From contig NTMA01000008.1 of NCBI GenBank assembly GCA_002917075.1, forward strand, positions 62,001 through 126,000: DNA of 64,000 nt, read 5' to 3'. Under the pieces are notes generated by a model, which saw only the letters and a list, made by a program, of their open reading frames with translations, had not been told where the DNA came from and ran no database searches. This stretch comes from Hawksworthiomyces lignivorus (lineage: Eukaryota > Ascomycota > Sordariomycetes > Ophiostomatales > Ophiostomataceae). Position numbers and translations under genes: made by a program. Shown here in pieces: positions 1-10,925 of the stretch; within the stretch, counting starts at the first letter, position 1, and every line of letters starts with the position of its first letter.

Positions 1-104
1 ATTTCTGTCTTTTCCTTAACACGTCGCAGTTCTCTGGAAAGTCGCCTTTTCTTGCAGCCAAAGTCGGTTATTGCCACTTTCTTCCCACCTCGACACCTGT
101 CCCA

Positions 105-2400
105 ATGGCCTCGACGGAGAAGGACCCCGTACCCGGCGAGGCTTCGCGCGCAACACCTCCTGGTCCCCCAACGCCCGCTTTTACTCCCGATCCTTCGGTT
201 CTTGTTGCAAATGCCGATACCGAGACAGACACGGCTTCCGCTGTTGCCGCCGCCGCAGCCGCCGCCGCAGCTGCCGTTGCCGCCGTCGCCGCTTCAGAGT
301 CAGCTCGATCTGCGAAACGATTACGGTCACCCTCTCCTGGTCCTTCCGTTGCTATCACAGACGTAGCCCATCCCGAACTATCACCTAGAAAGCTGGCCCG
401 CCTCGCCAGCAGTTCGCGATTTGACGAAAATACTGAATTGATCCAAGAAGCATCTCAAGACGACGGGCAGTCGCATTTCACAATAGATCGAGCACAAAAC
501 GAGGAGTCAGATCAGAGATTAGAGGAAGACGCGGCATCAACGTTACAGATAACAGAGTCGAACGATCAGGCAGCACAAACTGCTCTCTCGGTCCTTCGTG
601 GTGCCGAGGCTCTGATGTCGCAACGAGCCGCCGCTGGGTCCGGCGGGGGGGCCGTCCCCGGAAACATCTCTTCTTCGGCCCTTGTACCCACCGTTGGCGA
701 TGAGAGCACTGCCGATAATGGCGACGCTGCTGCCGCCGACGCCACGGCAGCTGCGGCGGCGGCTACAGCTCTTGCCGAGGCTGCAGCTGACCAGCTCGCT
801 GTCGCTAATACTGCTAGCGCAGCCGTGGCGGCGGCAGCAGCAGCAGCAGCCGCAGCCGCCAAAGCCGATGCAGAAGGCGTGGTGCCTGTCTCCGAACAAA
901 TGGACCTTGATCCACGAGGGGATCAACCGGGCTCTTTATATTCTAATCACATTATGCCTACTTCTATGGGTGTTGCTGGTGCCCACCCTATTTCGGCGCC
1001 CGTCCCTATACCAGAGCTGGCTCCCAAGTCTCCATCGGCACCTAAGCGGCACAAATGCCCATACTGTGATACTGAGTTCACACGGCACCACAACCTCAAG
1101 AGCCATCTCCTAACGCATAGCCAAGAGAAGCCATATATCTGCCAGGGATGCGATATGCGCTTCCGTCGTCTCCATGATCTGAAACGGCACAGCAAGCTCC
1201 ATACCGGAGAAAAGCCGCATATCTGCCCCCGCTGTGATCGCAAGTTTGCGCGTGGTGACGCCTTGGCTCGCCACAGCAAGGGTGCTGGAGGCTGCGCTGG
1301 TCGACGCTCCAGTTCTGGCAATTTCGGCGGCGTCTCAGCAGACGAAAGCTTCGAAGGAAACTCTACCATGACGGAAGGGAACGACTCGGCCATGGCAGGT
1401 GCGGAATATGAAGGGGCGGATGAAGAAGAGCGAAGGAGGTTGAGCCTGCCGGCTATAAAGACACAGCATGCTCGTGGTGGGCGGACGTCTACAGATGGAT
1501 TCGCTGTACATGCACATGCACGAACCTTTCCAACAATGTCTGAGGGACAAAGGGGGCCCGGAGGCGGACTGTATCCACCTAATGTAGGTCGAACGCCTGG
1601 TGCTACCTCGGCCAGCTCAAGCATTGCGAACAGCACAAATACGGCTGCTACCGGGAGCACGCAAGCCACCGGAACCAGTGTCTCGTCGATGCCCATCAGT
1701 GCCAGCAGCGCTCTCTTCTCACATAACATCGCCGAAAGCCCAAAGCCGCTGAGCCCGGCCGTGGGTCACGACGTTGGAGCATTGCGCTCCCCCAGTGGCG
1801 GTGCGCAGTTGCAACCACAATTCTCTCAGCGCCGGTCTGATGTAGCCTCGTCGCATGGTATGATTTCAAGGGCCTTTTATTTACATCATATTGCTCATAT
1901 TACCATTTTTTGCGGAAGATTTTGCGGCATGCGCTAACCCTCCTTCGTGTTTTCTGTATTTAGGCTTGTCCACTTCTGCGGGAACATCACAATTTATTCG
2001 ACCTAATGGCAGCAGCAACAGCAACGGAGATACAAATGCCAACATATTCTCATCCGAACAGGGAATGTGGACGTACATACAGACCTTAGAAGACAAACTC
2101 AAGGCTCAGGATGAGAGACTAAAGCAACAGGACGAGCGCATCGCGCTTCTTGAGGCCGCCAAGCAGGGCTATGAGAGTCAGATATCCAACCTAAAGAAAG
2201 AAATTGACGCCCTTCAAAGCCAACCACAAGCGTCAACTAGCTCTCCGGCAGCACCTCCGACCAAAGCGATCGAAGCTGTTAGCGAAGAGATAGGCGCAGA
2301 AGCAGTTCCAGGTCAAGCCCAGCTTCTGAACACTGATCAGGTCGAGCGGCAATTTGAGCAGCGGATTGGTCTGCAGCTTGAGACTGCAGTGGAGCAGTAG
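105..2400 (+). CDS. C2H2 zinc-finger transcription factor with polyalanine tracts and C-terminal coiled coil
   Basis: Two exons, 105-1857 and 1964-2400, joined across a GT..AG intron (donor GTATGA, acceptor ATTTAG), give about 729 aa. Residues ~317-396 hold three Krueppel-type fingers with the linkers THSQEKPYIC and LHTGEKPHIC. The third finger ends in HSKGAGGC, so its last ligand is Cys (C2HC-like). Long alanine-rich tracts lie near residues 45-63 and 203-255. The second exon encodes a charged heptad-like stretch (LEDKLKAQDERLKQQDERIA), a probable coiled coil for dimerisation. This looks like a nuclear DNA-binding regulator. The finger block resembles a conserved fungal family, but I cannot name its target genes or a secure orthologue. 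The start is the first ATG of a long open frame in an acceptable context (CCCAATGG). The fingers are near certain; the splice is well supported because it restores frame into the coiled coil. Confidence 0.9.
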
Positions 2401-3651
2401 CGATGCTTCCCTTTATCTTCGGCCTCAGCTATGATCATCCTCCGGCTGCGTGCTTAGCCTTTTTGTCTTGTCTACGGTGTGCATCTGTATGAGCTGTCTG
2501 CTCTTTACTTTTCCTCCTCGTCTGGGACATTGCGTGTTACACAAATGACGTGTCGGAAACGTGCGTCTTTATTTTTTTTGTCCGCCTGCTTTATGTGTTC
2601 GATTTCATAGCCTTGTTCCTTCTATCGTCTATTTTCCTTCTGGGTTTTCGTTTTACGAGGTTGTTTCTTTTTGCTCTGTTTCAAGGGCGCTTGTGCGAAT
2701 TTGCTTCTTGTCTGTGCCTCTGCTGCACATGGAAAAAGTTTGCAGCACCCTGTGGGTGTGTCATCCGGTATCATATATTCTGGGATCTTGTTTTACTGGG
2801 TCGTCTGCGTTGTTGGAAGGGAAAGACGTTTATGCGTATTTGACATGGGACAGGGCACGCGGGGGACTGTCATTACGAGAGAGCTATACTGAGGGCCGAT
2901 TTGAGTGATGAACTGTTTGAACTATTGTACTTGTACGAATATAGATGTAAAAGTAATTGACTGGGAGTCCAAAATCCATTCCAAGTCTCGTGGAGACATA
3001 AAGGCAGCAGTTCTCAAGGTGTCGTTGTATTAATATGCAGCTAGACCCCAGTCGCTATTAAAGAATACGAATGTATTTTAGCGCATATTCAGCGGCCGCT
3101 CAAGTGGTCCCTCCCCAGCCACTTAAACAACGTCATCAAGCATGTGCTATCAGCTGCTTTTTTTTTTTGTCAACTGGACAGTTTCTTAGGGGAAGGAATA
3201 AGGAGGGGAGCACCTCTGGATTCCTGCGCTTTTGCTTACATGCCTCGGGAATACTGAGATCGCGATCGCTGCTTACTTCTTTTTCTCTCATACTGCAATA
3301 CGGCTCGTTTTGCTTTCGCATAACCTCTTTTTTCCCCTACATATTCTATAGAGGAACATGGAACGCTGTTGGACCTGACAAGACGTCTGAGCAGTTCTTC
3401 ATTCTTCGTTCTGTGAGGCTCCTCGGAAGGTGCGCAGAGAAAAAAGACTCCCAGCGTGCTCTGCCTATTGTCTTCGCCACAACCCTTTCCTTTCGGGCTG
3501 CTACATATTCTACCGTCTGCCTTCTTTTATTTCAAGGGCGGCTTTGTAGTGACCCATTTAGCGACGTTTCCGGCGACATTGTCGCCTTTGGCTCCCCGAA
3601 AACACTGCGAGTTCTTCTGTCTTGGCAGATCCAGAGATAGAGGAAGGTTGG
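2401..3651. other. Intergenic spacer, no gene seen
   Basis: Between the C2H2 gene stop and the leader of the acyltransferase gene. It is T/C-rich with short open frames only, none with a recognisable domain. It should contain the 3' UTR of the upstream gene and the promoter and leader of the downstream one. Confidence 0.6.
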
Positions 3652-3772
3652 GTAAGAAATGATTTTGACAAGAGATGCCTTTTACGATAACCACGACAGC
3701 GGTGACCAAACTGAGACAATAAACGAAGCTGTGAAGTGTCTTCAGTAAATATCATTTGCTAATATATCTCAG
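3652..3772 (+). other. Probable 5' UTR intron of the DGAT2 gene
   Basis: Donor GTAAGA at 3652, branch-like TGCTAAT at about 3757 and acceptor TCTCAG ending at 3772, 12 bases before the start codon. Removing it also removes a 15-codon upstream ORF (3675-3722). Inferred from splice signals only. Confidence 0.55.
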
Positions 3773-3784
3773 CAGACACAAGAG

Positions 3785-5065
3785 ATGCCTTCAGCCACCT
3801 TTGATGACCAACCCTCGTCCAACCGCGCAAACGTCATCGCGACCACGAACGGTACCAAACAACGAGACGATACACCCCTGATATCTAGCGACGAATTTAT
3901 CGCCACGGACGCCTCAGCCATGTCAACTGAAGGCTCTCCGACAATGAACGGGGTGAATGGGGTGAATGGAGCGAACAGAGTGCGTGGGACAAGAGAGGAG
4001 GAGCAGCAAACCCGGGGAGCCGAGGCGGCAGCGCCTGCGAGAGGTATGCGGTTCGCGCCTCTATGGATCCCGCTGCGCAGGCGAAAGCAGACGCTGGCCG
4101 TGCTGATCCACTGCACATGCCTAATGATGTCGATCCCGCTCTTCTTCTTCTGCTGTGCTGTTCCGCTAGCGTGGCCGCTGATTATCCCCTACATCCTCTC
4201 GGTGCTCGTGTCCAGCGCATCTACAGACGGCAAGTTGCGGTGGCGCTCTGAGCGTTTTCGTTCACTGCCCCTCTGGACCTGGTTTGCGGAGTACTTCCCG
4301 GCACAGCTGCACAAGACACACGATCTGCCGCCGGACCGCAAGTACATCTTTGGCTACCATCCACACGGCATCATCTCGCACGGCGCCTGGGCAGCTTTTG
4401 GGACGAATGCCCTTCACTTTAAGGAAAAATTCCCGGGCATCACGAACAGCCTCCTTACGCTCGACTCAAACTTCAATATCCCGTTCTACCGCGAGTATCT
4501 TCTGATGGCAGGAATGAGCTCCGTATCGCGGGAGTCCATCATCAATCTCCTGAGCCGTGGCGGCCACAACGGCCATGGCGAGGGTCGTGCCGTGACCATT
4601 GTTATTGGTGGAGCACGCGAGTCTCTGCAGGCTAACCCCGGTACCATGCGGCTCGTCCTCCACGGCCGGTCTGGGTTCATCAAGGTGGCCATGGCCACGG
4701 GCGCCGAGCTTGTTCCCGTTCTGGGCTTTGGTGAGGTGGACCTGTACCAGCAGCTGCAAGGCGACGAGCACCCGGCGCTGCACCGCTTCCAGATGTATGT
4801 GCTCAAGGTCTGGAAGTTCACGCTACCGTTTATGCGCGGGCGGGGCATCTTTAACTACGACTATGGCTTGATGCCTTACCGCCATCCAATGAACATCGTA
4901 GTCGGACGACCGATTCCTGTCAAGAAGGCGACAAGCGACGTGCTTGACCCAGCCGAGGTGGACCGACTCCACGCCCTGTACTGCGAGGAGCTGCAGCGGC
5001 TTTGGGACGAGTATAAGGACGAGTACTCCAATGACCGTGTTGAAGAGTTGCAGATTCTTCCATAA
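3785..5065 (+). CDS. DGA1: Diacylglycerol O-acyltransferase, DGAT2 family
   Basis: Single exon, 426 aa. It catalyses the last step of triacylglycerol synthesis (acyl-CoA plus diacylglycerol) at the ER and lipid droplets, as known for the family. Diagnostic features: a hydrophobic hairpin at about residues 103-143, the catalytic YHPHG motif at 191-195, then GAWAAFGTNA, VTIVIGGARESL, GFIKVAMATGAELVPVLGFG and the C-terminal NIVVGRPIPV block. The first ~90 residues are hydrophilic, low in conservation and include a short NGVNGVNGAN repeat. The start has the context AAGAGATGCC and lies just after a likely UTR intron. The next gene downstream is almost 24 kb away. Family assignment is very secure; substrate preference cannot be read from sequence. 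Confidence 0.96.
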   Translation: MPSATFDDQPSSNRANVIATTNGTKQRDDTPLISSDEFIATDASAMSTEGSPTMNGVNGVNGANRVRGTREEEQQTRGAEAAAPARGMRFAPLWIPLRRRKQTLAVLIHCTCLMMSIPLFFFCCAVPLAWPLIIPYILSVLVSSASTDGKLRWRSERFRSLPLWTWFAEYFPAQLHKTHDLPPDRKYIFGYHPHGIISHGAWAAFGTNALHFKEKFPGITNSLLTLDSNFNIPFYREYLLMAGMSSVSRESIINLLSRGGHNGHGEGRAVTIVIGGARESLQANPGTMRLVLHGRSGFIKVAMATGAELVPVLGFGEVDLYQQLQGDEHPALHRFQMYVLKVWKFTLPFMRGRGIFNYDYGLMPYRHPMNIVVGRPIPVKKATSDVLDPAEVDRLHALYCEELQRLWDEYKDEYSNDRVEELQILP

Positions 5066-6916
5066 GCACTACTTCGCTCGGCCATGAGAATACCAACGAT
5101 GTTTTATATCTATATCTGGGTATCTGATGAGCCATGTAATCGGCGCAGTTCATATTTTCTTGCTTCTTTGAGCACATATATCTTTAGTTCCGTCCACGGC
5201 TGTCACGTTTTGGTTTCGTTGGCACTTTTAGTTTTCTGTCCTGGTGCATTTGGAAGCACTTGCACAGCATCTGGTTCTATCTTGTGAATTCATTTAGAAG
5301 CGATTTAGAGTTTCTTGGATATGGGAAAATTCCATCGAGGTTCGGGGAAGCCTCGAGGCAGCTTTTGGGCTCTGGGAGGATAGAGACGGTACACAATGGG
5401 ATGCTGGAAGCCAGCCTGTATTGATTTTCTTTTGTTTCTTTCTCTTGTCTTTTTAACATATAATAGCACCAACATGCTTTCTCTCTCATAGCACATTTTG
5501 AGCATCTCAGTGATGTAACCGCCCAATGTAAGGAGTAAGCTGCCTTACCAATACATACCTTCGCACAGTTGGCATGTCTCTATCTTGCCACCAGCATCAA
5601 TCATAACGAGTGTCTGTAACTACTTATCTATAGTCATGCACGCACTCCATGCACTCCATGCCCCCCATACCCGTAGATGTACTCAATACTTGCACTCCAA
5701 GAATCAATCATCCATCTGGTGAAGCTGCTAGCTGGTCATGCGGGAAAGGTGCAGCTGGCTATCTCTATTGATTTCGTATCATCCTAGAAATGATAGCAGG
5801 CATTCTGTTGGTCTACAGTTCGCCATTTAGACAAATGGTTCAAGAGATATGCTGCGGAATGGTCTTTGGTGGATCTATACCCAAGTACCGAGAGCCTGGT
5901 AGTAGCATCTTACGATATGTTCCAGCTCGCCTTGTTTCTCCATGTCTTCAAAATTCGCGAAGAATGACGGCCAAGCACTGCACTATGAGATCAACGACGA
6001 AGCAAGGCGACTTGGCCATGATCACTAGGGATAAAAGAGGCGAAGGGAGCGGGCCCGGAGGGGAGGAGGGGCTTTTTCTCTACATGCCTACAGTGTTCCG
6101 ATGCTACATCCCTTCGACTCCGAGTGTTGGAAGTGCCGGCAGAAATTCCTAGCTTGATACACTCATGAACAGCAGCCGAGCTGGCTTTTTTTTTTTTTTG
6201 TTGATACCACCGCCTTTACAAGTTGAATTTCAAATCAAACACGTCAGTTCCCTCTAACTCTATTGCAAATCAAATAATAATCCAACAGTACGCATGGTAT
6301 GTCAATTTGGTAGTCAAAATGAAGCCCGTTTTCCAGAAGGGCAGCATCTTCCTCTGGACGCACGGTGCCTCTCCTGCCATGAGCGGCGTTCCGGAACTCC
6401 CGCCTAGTAATTGCCACGGACATGCGAGAAGCAAGGGGTACGTAGGACAAGAAAAAGAATAAGGAAGAAGCAGGACTAGTATGTGAGACAAGACTGCAGC
6501 GAAAGGCGGCAAAAAACGCAATCCGAGACATACAGGTTAGATCACAAGCACGACGTAAGCCTTAAAAAAAGAAAGAAGAAGAAAAAAAAGAAGAGAACAC
6601 TGTGAGACAACATCACGCATCTAAAGGAAGAGAAAAAGAAAGCAGAGGCATGCCGACACTCAGATATCTTCACACAGCGCACGGACAAGCCGGCCGTTTA
6701 ATGCAGGGAGTCTTTTGGCAAGACTTTATCGAGAGGAAAGGCTAAATAAAACAGGTCTACGGATTTTCACTTTTCCAAATTCTCACGACTGAGACAGAGA
6801 GGGCCATCCCCGCGTGCCTGCGCGTTGTGTTCTCGCCGTCCTCTGGTTAAGTTTTCCGGTGTGCTCGCCACTGCGTTGAGCGACGTATGTCTCTATCGTT
6901 TCCTTTTTCTTCCTTC

Positions 6917-6936
6917 TTTTCTTTTCTTTTCTTTTC
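6917..6936. repeat. (TTTTC)4 microsatellite
   Basis: Four perfect tandem TTTTC units in a pyrimidine-rich part of the gene desert. Confidence 0.85.
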
Positions 6937-7677
6937 CAATCAGTGGGCAGTTTCGAGATCTACACACTCTTACAAGCTGGCGTGGAACTTTCCTGTCTCT
7001 AGGCTTCCTATTGGTTTATCAATAGGTTTAGATATTACATGATGTTAAACGTGAGGCGAAGAGAATAGACCACAGTGAAACGAAACAAACATGCTGGTGT
7101 TTAAGACAGCTCAGAAGGCCAATTGAACGACGATTTACTGCTGCAGCTATCGGCGTGCACACGACAGCGCCGAGTTCAAATAGATACGGTTGAGATCCAT
7201 CACCACAACCGTCCATAGCCAGACTCGTTCCCATTGCCCAACAGACTGCAAAAGCACTCACCAGCCGAACCATCGTTGTTTCTTTACAACTCATATCTCT
7301 ACTTCCGGTTTCTTCTTCCTATCATCCACAGTCAACCGCTACGGACGCAAAAGGTTATATGAAAACTTGGCAAACTCTTTTTTTTCTTCTTCTTCATCTT
7401 CTACTAAAAATGCATCACCTCTCTTTACTGATGTGGCCCTTTGGTGTCTTTGCCCACAGCCTAAGGTTTTGTTTCAAAAGTTCTGGTTCTTTTCTGCTGC
7501 TTTCTTCGGCCCCATCGTCGGCTTTATGCATCAGGGCACTTTTGCAATCCGTCTTCTAGTTTTGTCCCTCTCCTCCGATGCTGTCCCTTGAGCTCAGACG
7601 ATTAGTCTGGCGTAGCGAATTAAGTATTCTCGCCAGGTAAAAGATGGTGTCCTCCCTTCGTCGTCGTCTTCTTCTGG

Positions 7678-7700
7678 TTTTTTTTTTTTTTTTTTTTTTT
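7678..7700. repeat. Poly-T tract (23 T)
   Basis: Uninterrupted run of 23 T followed by AATAAAAC. It could equally be the A-tail relic of an inserted cDNA on the minus strand, but no coding relic flanks it. Confidence 0.85.
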
Positions 7701-10700
7701 AATAAAACAAAGTACGGTTTATGGACTGTGCTGCAATGCGAAGCCTCCCCGAAGAAATATCCCTAATTTCTACATCTACACCCCTCTCCATCTTTTTTTT
7801 TTGTTTGCTTTCAATGACCTAGAAACTCTGCTAGCAGCTATGCAGAGTGAACACAACGACCGCCCCCTGCGTCATGGCAGCGAGAGATGGTGTGTGGATT
7901 TACTTCTGACCGAAGGGCCTTCGCATAGAGACGAAAGAAGGATGAAAAGACTGTGATAAGGTCGGAGGGGAAACAAATATCACAGGCAGTAACGGCACCC
8001 GTAGCGTAATTGTATCGACAACAAAGTTACAGGTATCAGAAAAAAGGGACTAAAATAATGAAGATAGGCTGGAGATCTACATTGCTGTTGTCTCCTCTTT
8101 ACCTTTTATTTTCATTTCATGCTGGACAGCCTCTCATCCACAACAAAGGACTACAATCATTACTGGGTGTAATTGGCATCGTCTCTTGCTCTACTTGACT
8201 ACAGATTCTGTCCTAAACGACCGGACTTAATTAAAAAGACAGCCGGGATGACGATCTTGGTCAATACGTTAAAAAGTAGTTTAGTTTCGAGATAGACAGG
8301 CCTCCTGCTGCAGGTGCAAGAGATGAAAATGCTTACAAGTGCACGAACGCAAGCACATGCTGAAAAATCGGGACAGGATGGGATCAAAGAAGAGTAGTCC
8401 CCATCAAAGTGTCGGCGCGACAATGTCGTTCAATTGCCTCTTTAGGCTTCGCCATTTTCGACGGCGGAATTGCGTGAGCATGGTCGTCTCTCTCCCATTG
8501 ATCTGCAAGTCGTCGCCGAAGAGGGGAAGGAGAATGAGAGAGGTCAAAAACCTGGACCCACGGACCGCTTCATCACGGGCTTTTGAGCGCTTGCATATCT
8601 TCGCAGCGCTTTGTTATGCAACCACTGTCCTGTCCGGCAGTACTTGGCGCCTCATAGAGTGGCTACTGGTGAAGTCGACGCACATGCTACTGTGCTCGAT
8701 GATGATGATAACTCACACTTGTTGTACACGTACCCCTAGAGCCCTCCCTCCGTCGCCCGCACTATTTTGGTCTGGTCAGCGTGGACGTACACACGTACAT
8801 AGTCGTACGCTTTGATACGAATACTCGTACACCAGTCTCTTAGATTGGAGCTTTCGTATCTTGCGCGCACGCCAAAATAGTTTCCCGGACCGCGCAAATA
8901 CGTCGCGCCGGCTATACCTCCCACGTTTTGGCGTATGTTAGTGCTCAATCCTAAGAAGATAGAGCAGCACCACAGGCATCTTAGGGAGAAGAGCACATTC
9001 ACCTTGTGCGACGTAGCTGAAAATGGAGAGTTGGCTTCTTTGGGCCGCAAAGGTACCTTCGAGTACGGCCCACACGATCGTCGTGCGAGTTTGTTGATAT
9101 CGGGAGCGCGCACTAAAGACATTTTTCTGGTCCACATTCTGTTTGGATTTTGCCGCCGATGCGAAATGATGATATCATCTCTAGCTATTATGCTAGTGTG
9201 TTGTGTACTAGGTAGCTACAGAGAATTAGAGTCTTCATTTTAATGTCGGTGGACTCCTGTTCGAAGTACATGGCTGCCTCCCTCATATGCAGAATATTTT
9301 GGGTGGCTAAAAGCAGATGGAAGCAGTCTTCCCCCAGGCTTCCTTTCCCCGCAAAATTGGCGGTGCATATGAGAAATAGACCCGGAAGCCAGATAGAGAG
9401 TTGAACAAGAAAAAAAAAAGCACACGATATCCCCAATTGGCTGTCCCTTTCCGCCGAAACTCCCCACAAATGCTACCTCACACCTGCCTCATTTTCTTAA
9501 CCTCTCCGTCCTGCTCTTCTCTATCTCTCTATGTCGGCGTAATTCGGCCGTATCGCTAGGCCTGCATCGTCTCATTCGTTTAGAATGGAGCTAAAACTAA
9601 GGAAAAGAGGCAGAATGGTCTCGAAAATTCCGGGGTAGGAGGATGCTAGGTTGTGGAGAAAAGAAGCCAAGCACATGAAAGTCAGGCTCCTTTGGAGCAG
9701 TTCCTCGGATGCAAGGTACGACGTGGCTGAAGACTTTCGTCTGGAAAAAATCAGAACACGCCTGTCACTCCGTAGGCATCTTGGCATCTGCGTCTTCAAC
9801 AAACTCAATACACCCTTTTACATCTACCTGTCATATACACATATACAAAAGACAGAAGGAGGAAATGCATATACTATTGGACAAGAGAGTTTTTTTTTTT
9901 TGAAGGACGATGGCTATTAGAGTTCTGAACTGAGTCGCAGCTTTGTGCTCGAGCCGTCCAGTTACGCTAATTTGCTGGCTACGGACTGCTCCCAACCTTT
10001 AGATGCGTTTGACAGAAGCACACCAATAGACGGGTTGTATATAATCGCTTGTTAGTATCGGCGTTTCTATGAGACCTATTTTGTCCTCGCCCGTGTCAAG
10101 GCACCCCAAGATAAACTTGTCAATGGCGTGCACATGCTCAAACGCACACGCATAAGCCTACGTTGCATATTATAGCATACCCAACATTTGAACGGACACA
10201 TCTGCAAGCTGAGCGAGTATGCGACCAACAACGCCATAAGATGGCTTCGGGGTAGTTGGTTTCTGAAGCCGGCGCTGTGGAGGGGTGTGTAGGTACAGAG
10301 AACAACGGGCAGAGGGAAGAAAATGCAATGAGAGTGTTCTTCTTTCTTCAGGTTGTTAGTAGAAGGGCCGATGCCTCCGGAAAGGTGAACATGAAGAAAG
10401 GCAGAAATTTACAAAGCATTAAGTACAAGTCTACCTCGTCAAGACAGCCTAGTCTAAAATGATCCCCCCCAAACAATGACTTTTTTTTAGAACAAGCATA
10501 GCCACCCCTTACTGAAGAATATGAGGGAACGCGTGTGAAGTTACTAAAACGGGAAACAGAACCACCTAGGGGCCAGCGAATAGTACTATTTCAATGATAG
10601 ACGCGACTGTGATTGTGACGACGTAATGGGAGCTGATCTAGAGTTAAATAGAAAGCAGACCATCAATAAGATGTGTGTGATAGTTTCAAATTGCCCCTGA

Positions 10701-10903
10701 GGCATACAGAGCGCACCTGAATCTACTCTAGATCCGACCAATGTGCTATGTTTGTAGTGCATGTATTAATATTTCAAGGCTTTTCATATCATCTCCGGAT
10801 GCATGTTGGGGGGGAAGGTTAGGGGTTATTTTTCAGCATTTGGAGTCTATTTCTAGGTATCTGCAGGGTGAAGAGCGCCACAACTGGTTGCATGCTTGAG
10901 GCT

Positions 10904-10925
10904 GTGATAGTGATAGTGATAGTGA
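10904..10925. repeat. (GTGATA)3.7 microsatellite
   Basis: Three full and one partial GTGATA hexamers in the gene desert. Confidence 0.85.

Noticed and set aside
7678..7700. Poly-T run as the tail of a retroposon
   Set aside because: No reverse transcriptase relic, no second end and no target-site duplication could be seen.
8339..8815. 158-codon open frame in the gene desert as a gene
   Set aside because: Amino-acid composition and lack of any motif look like random translation; no matching splice extension.
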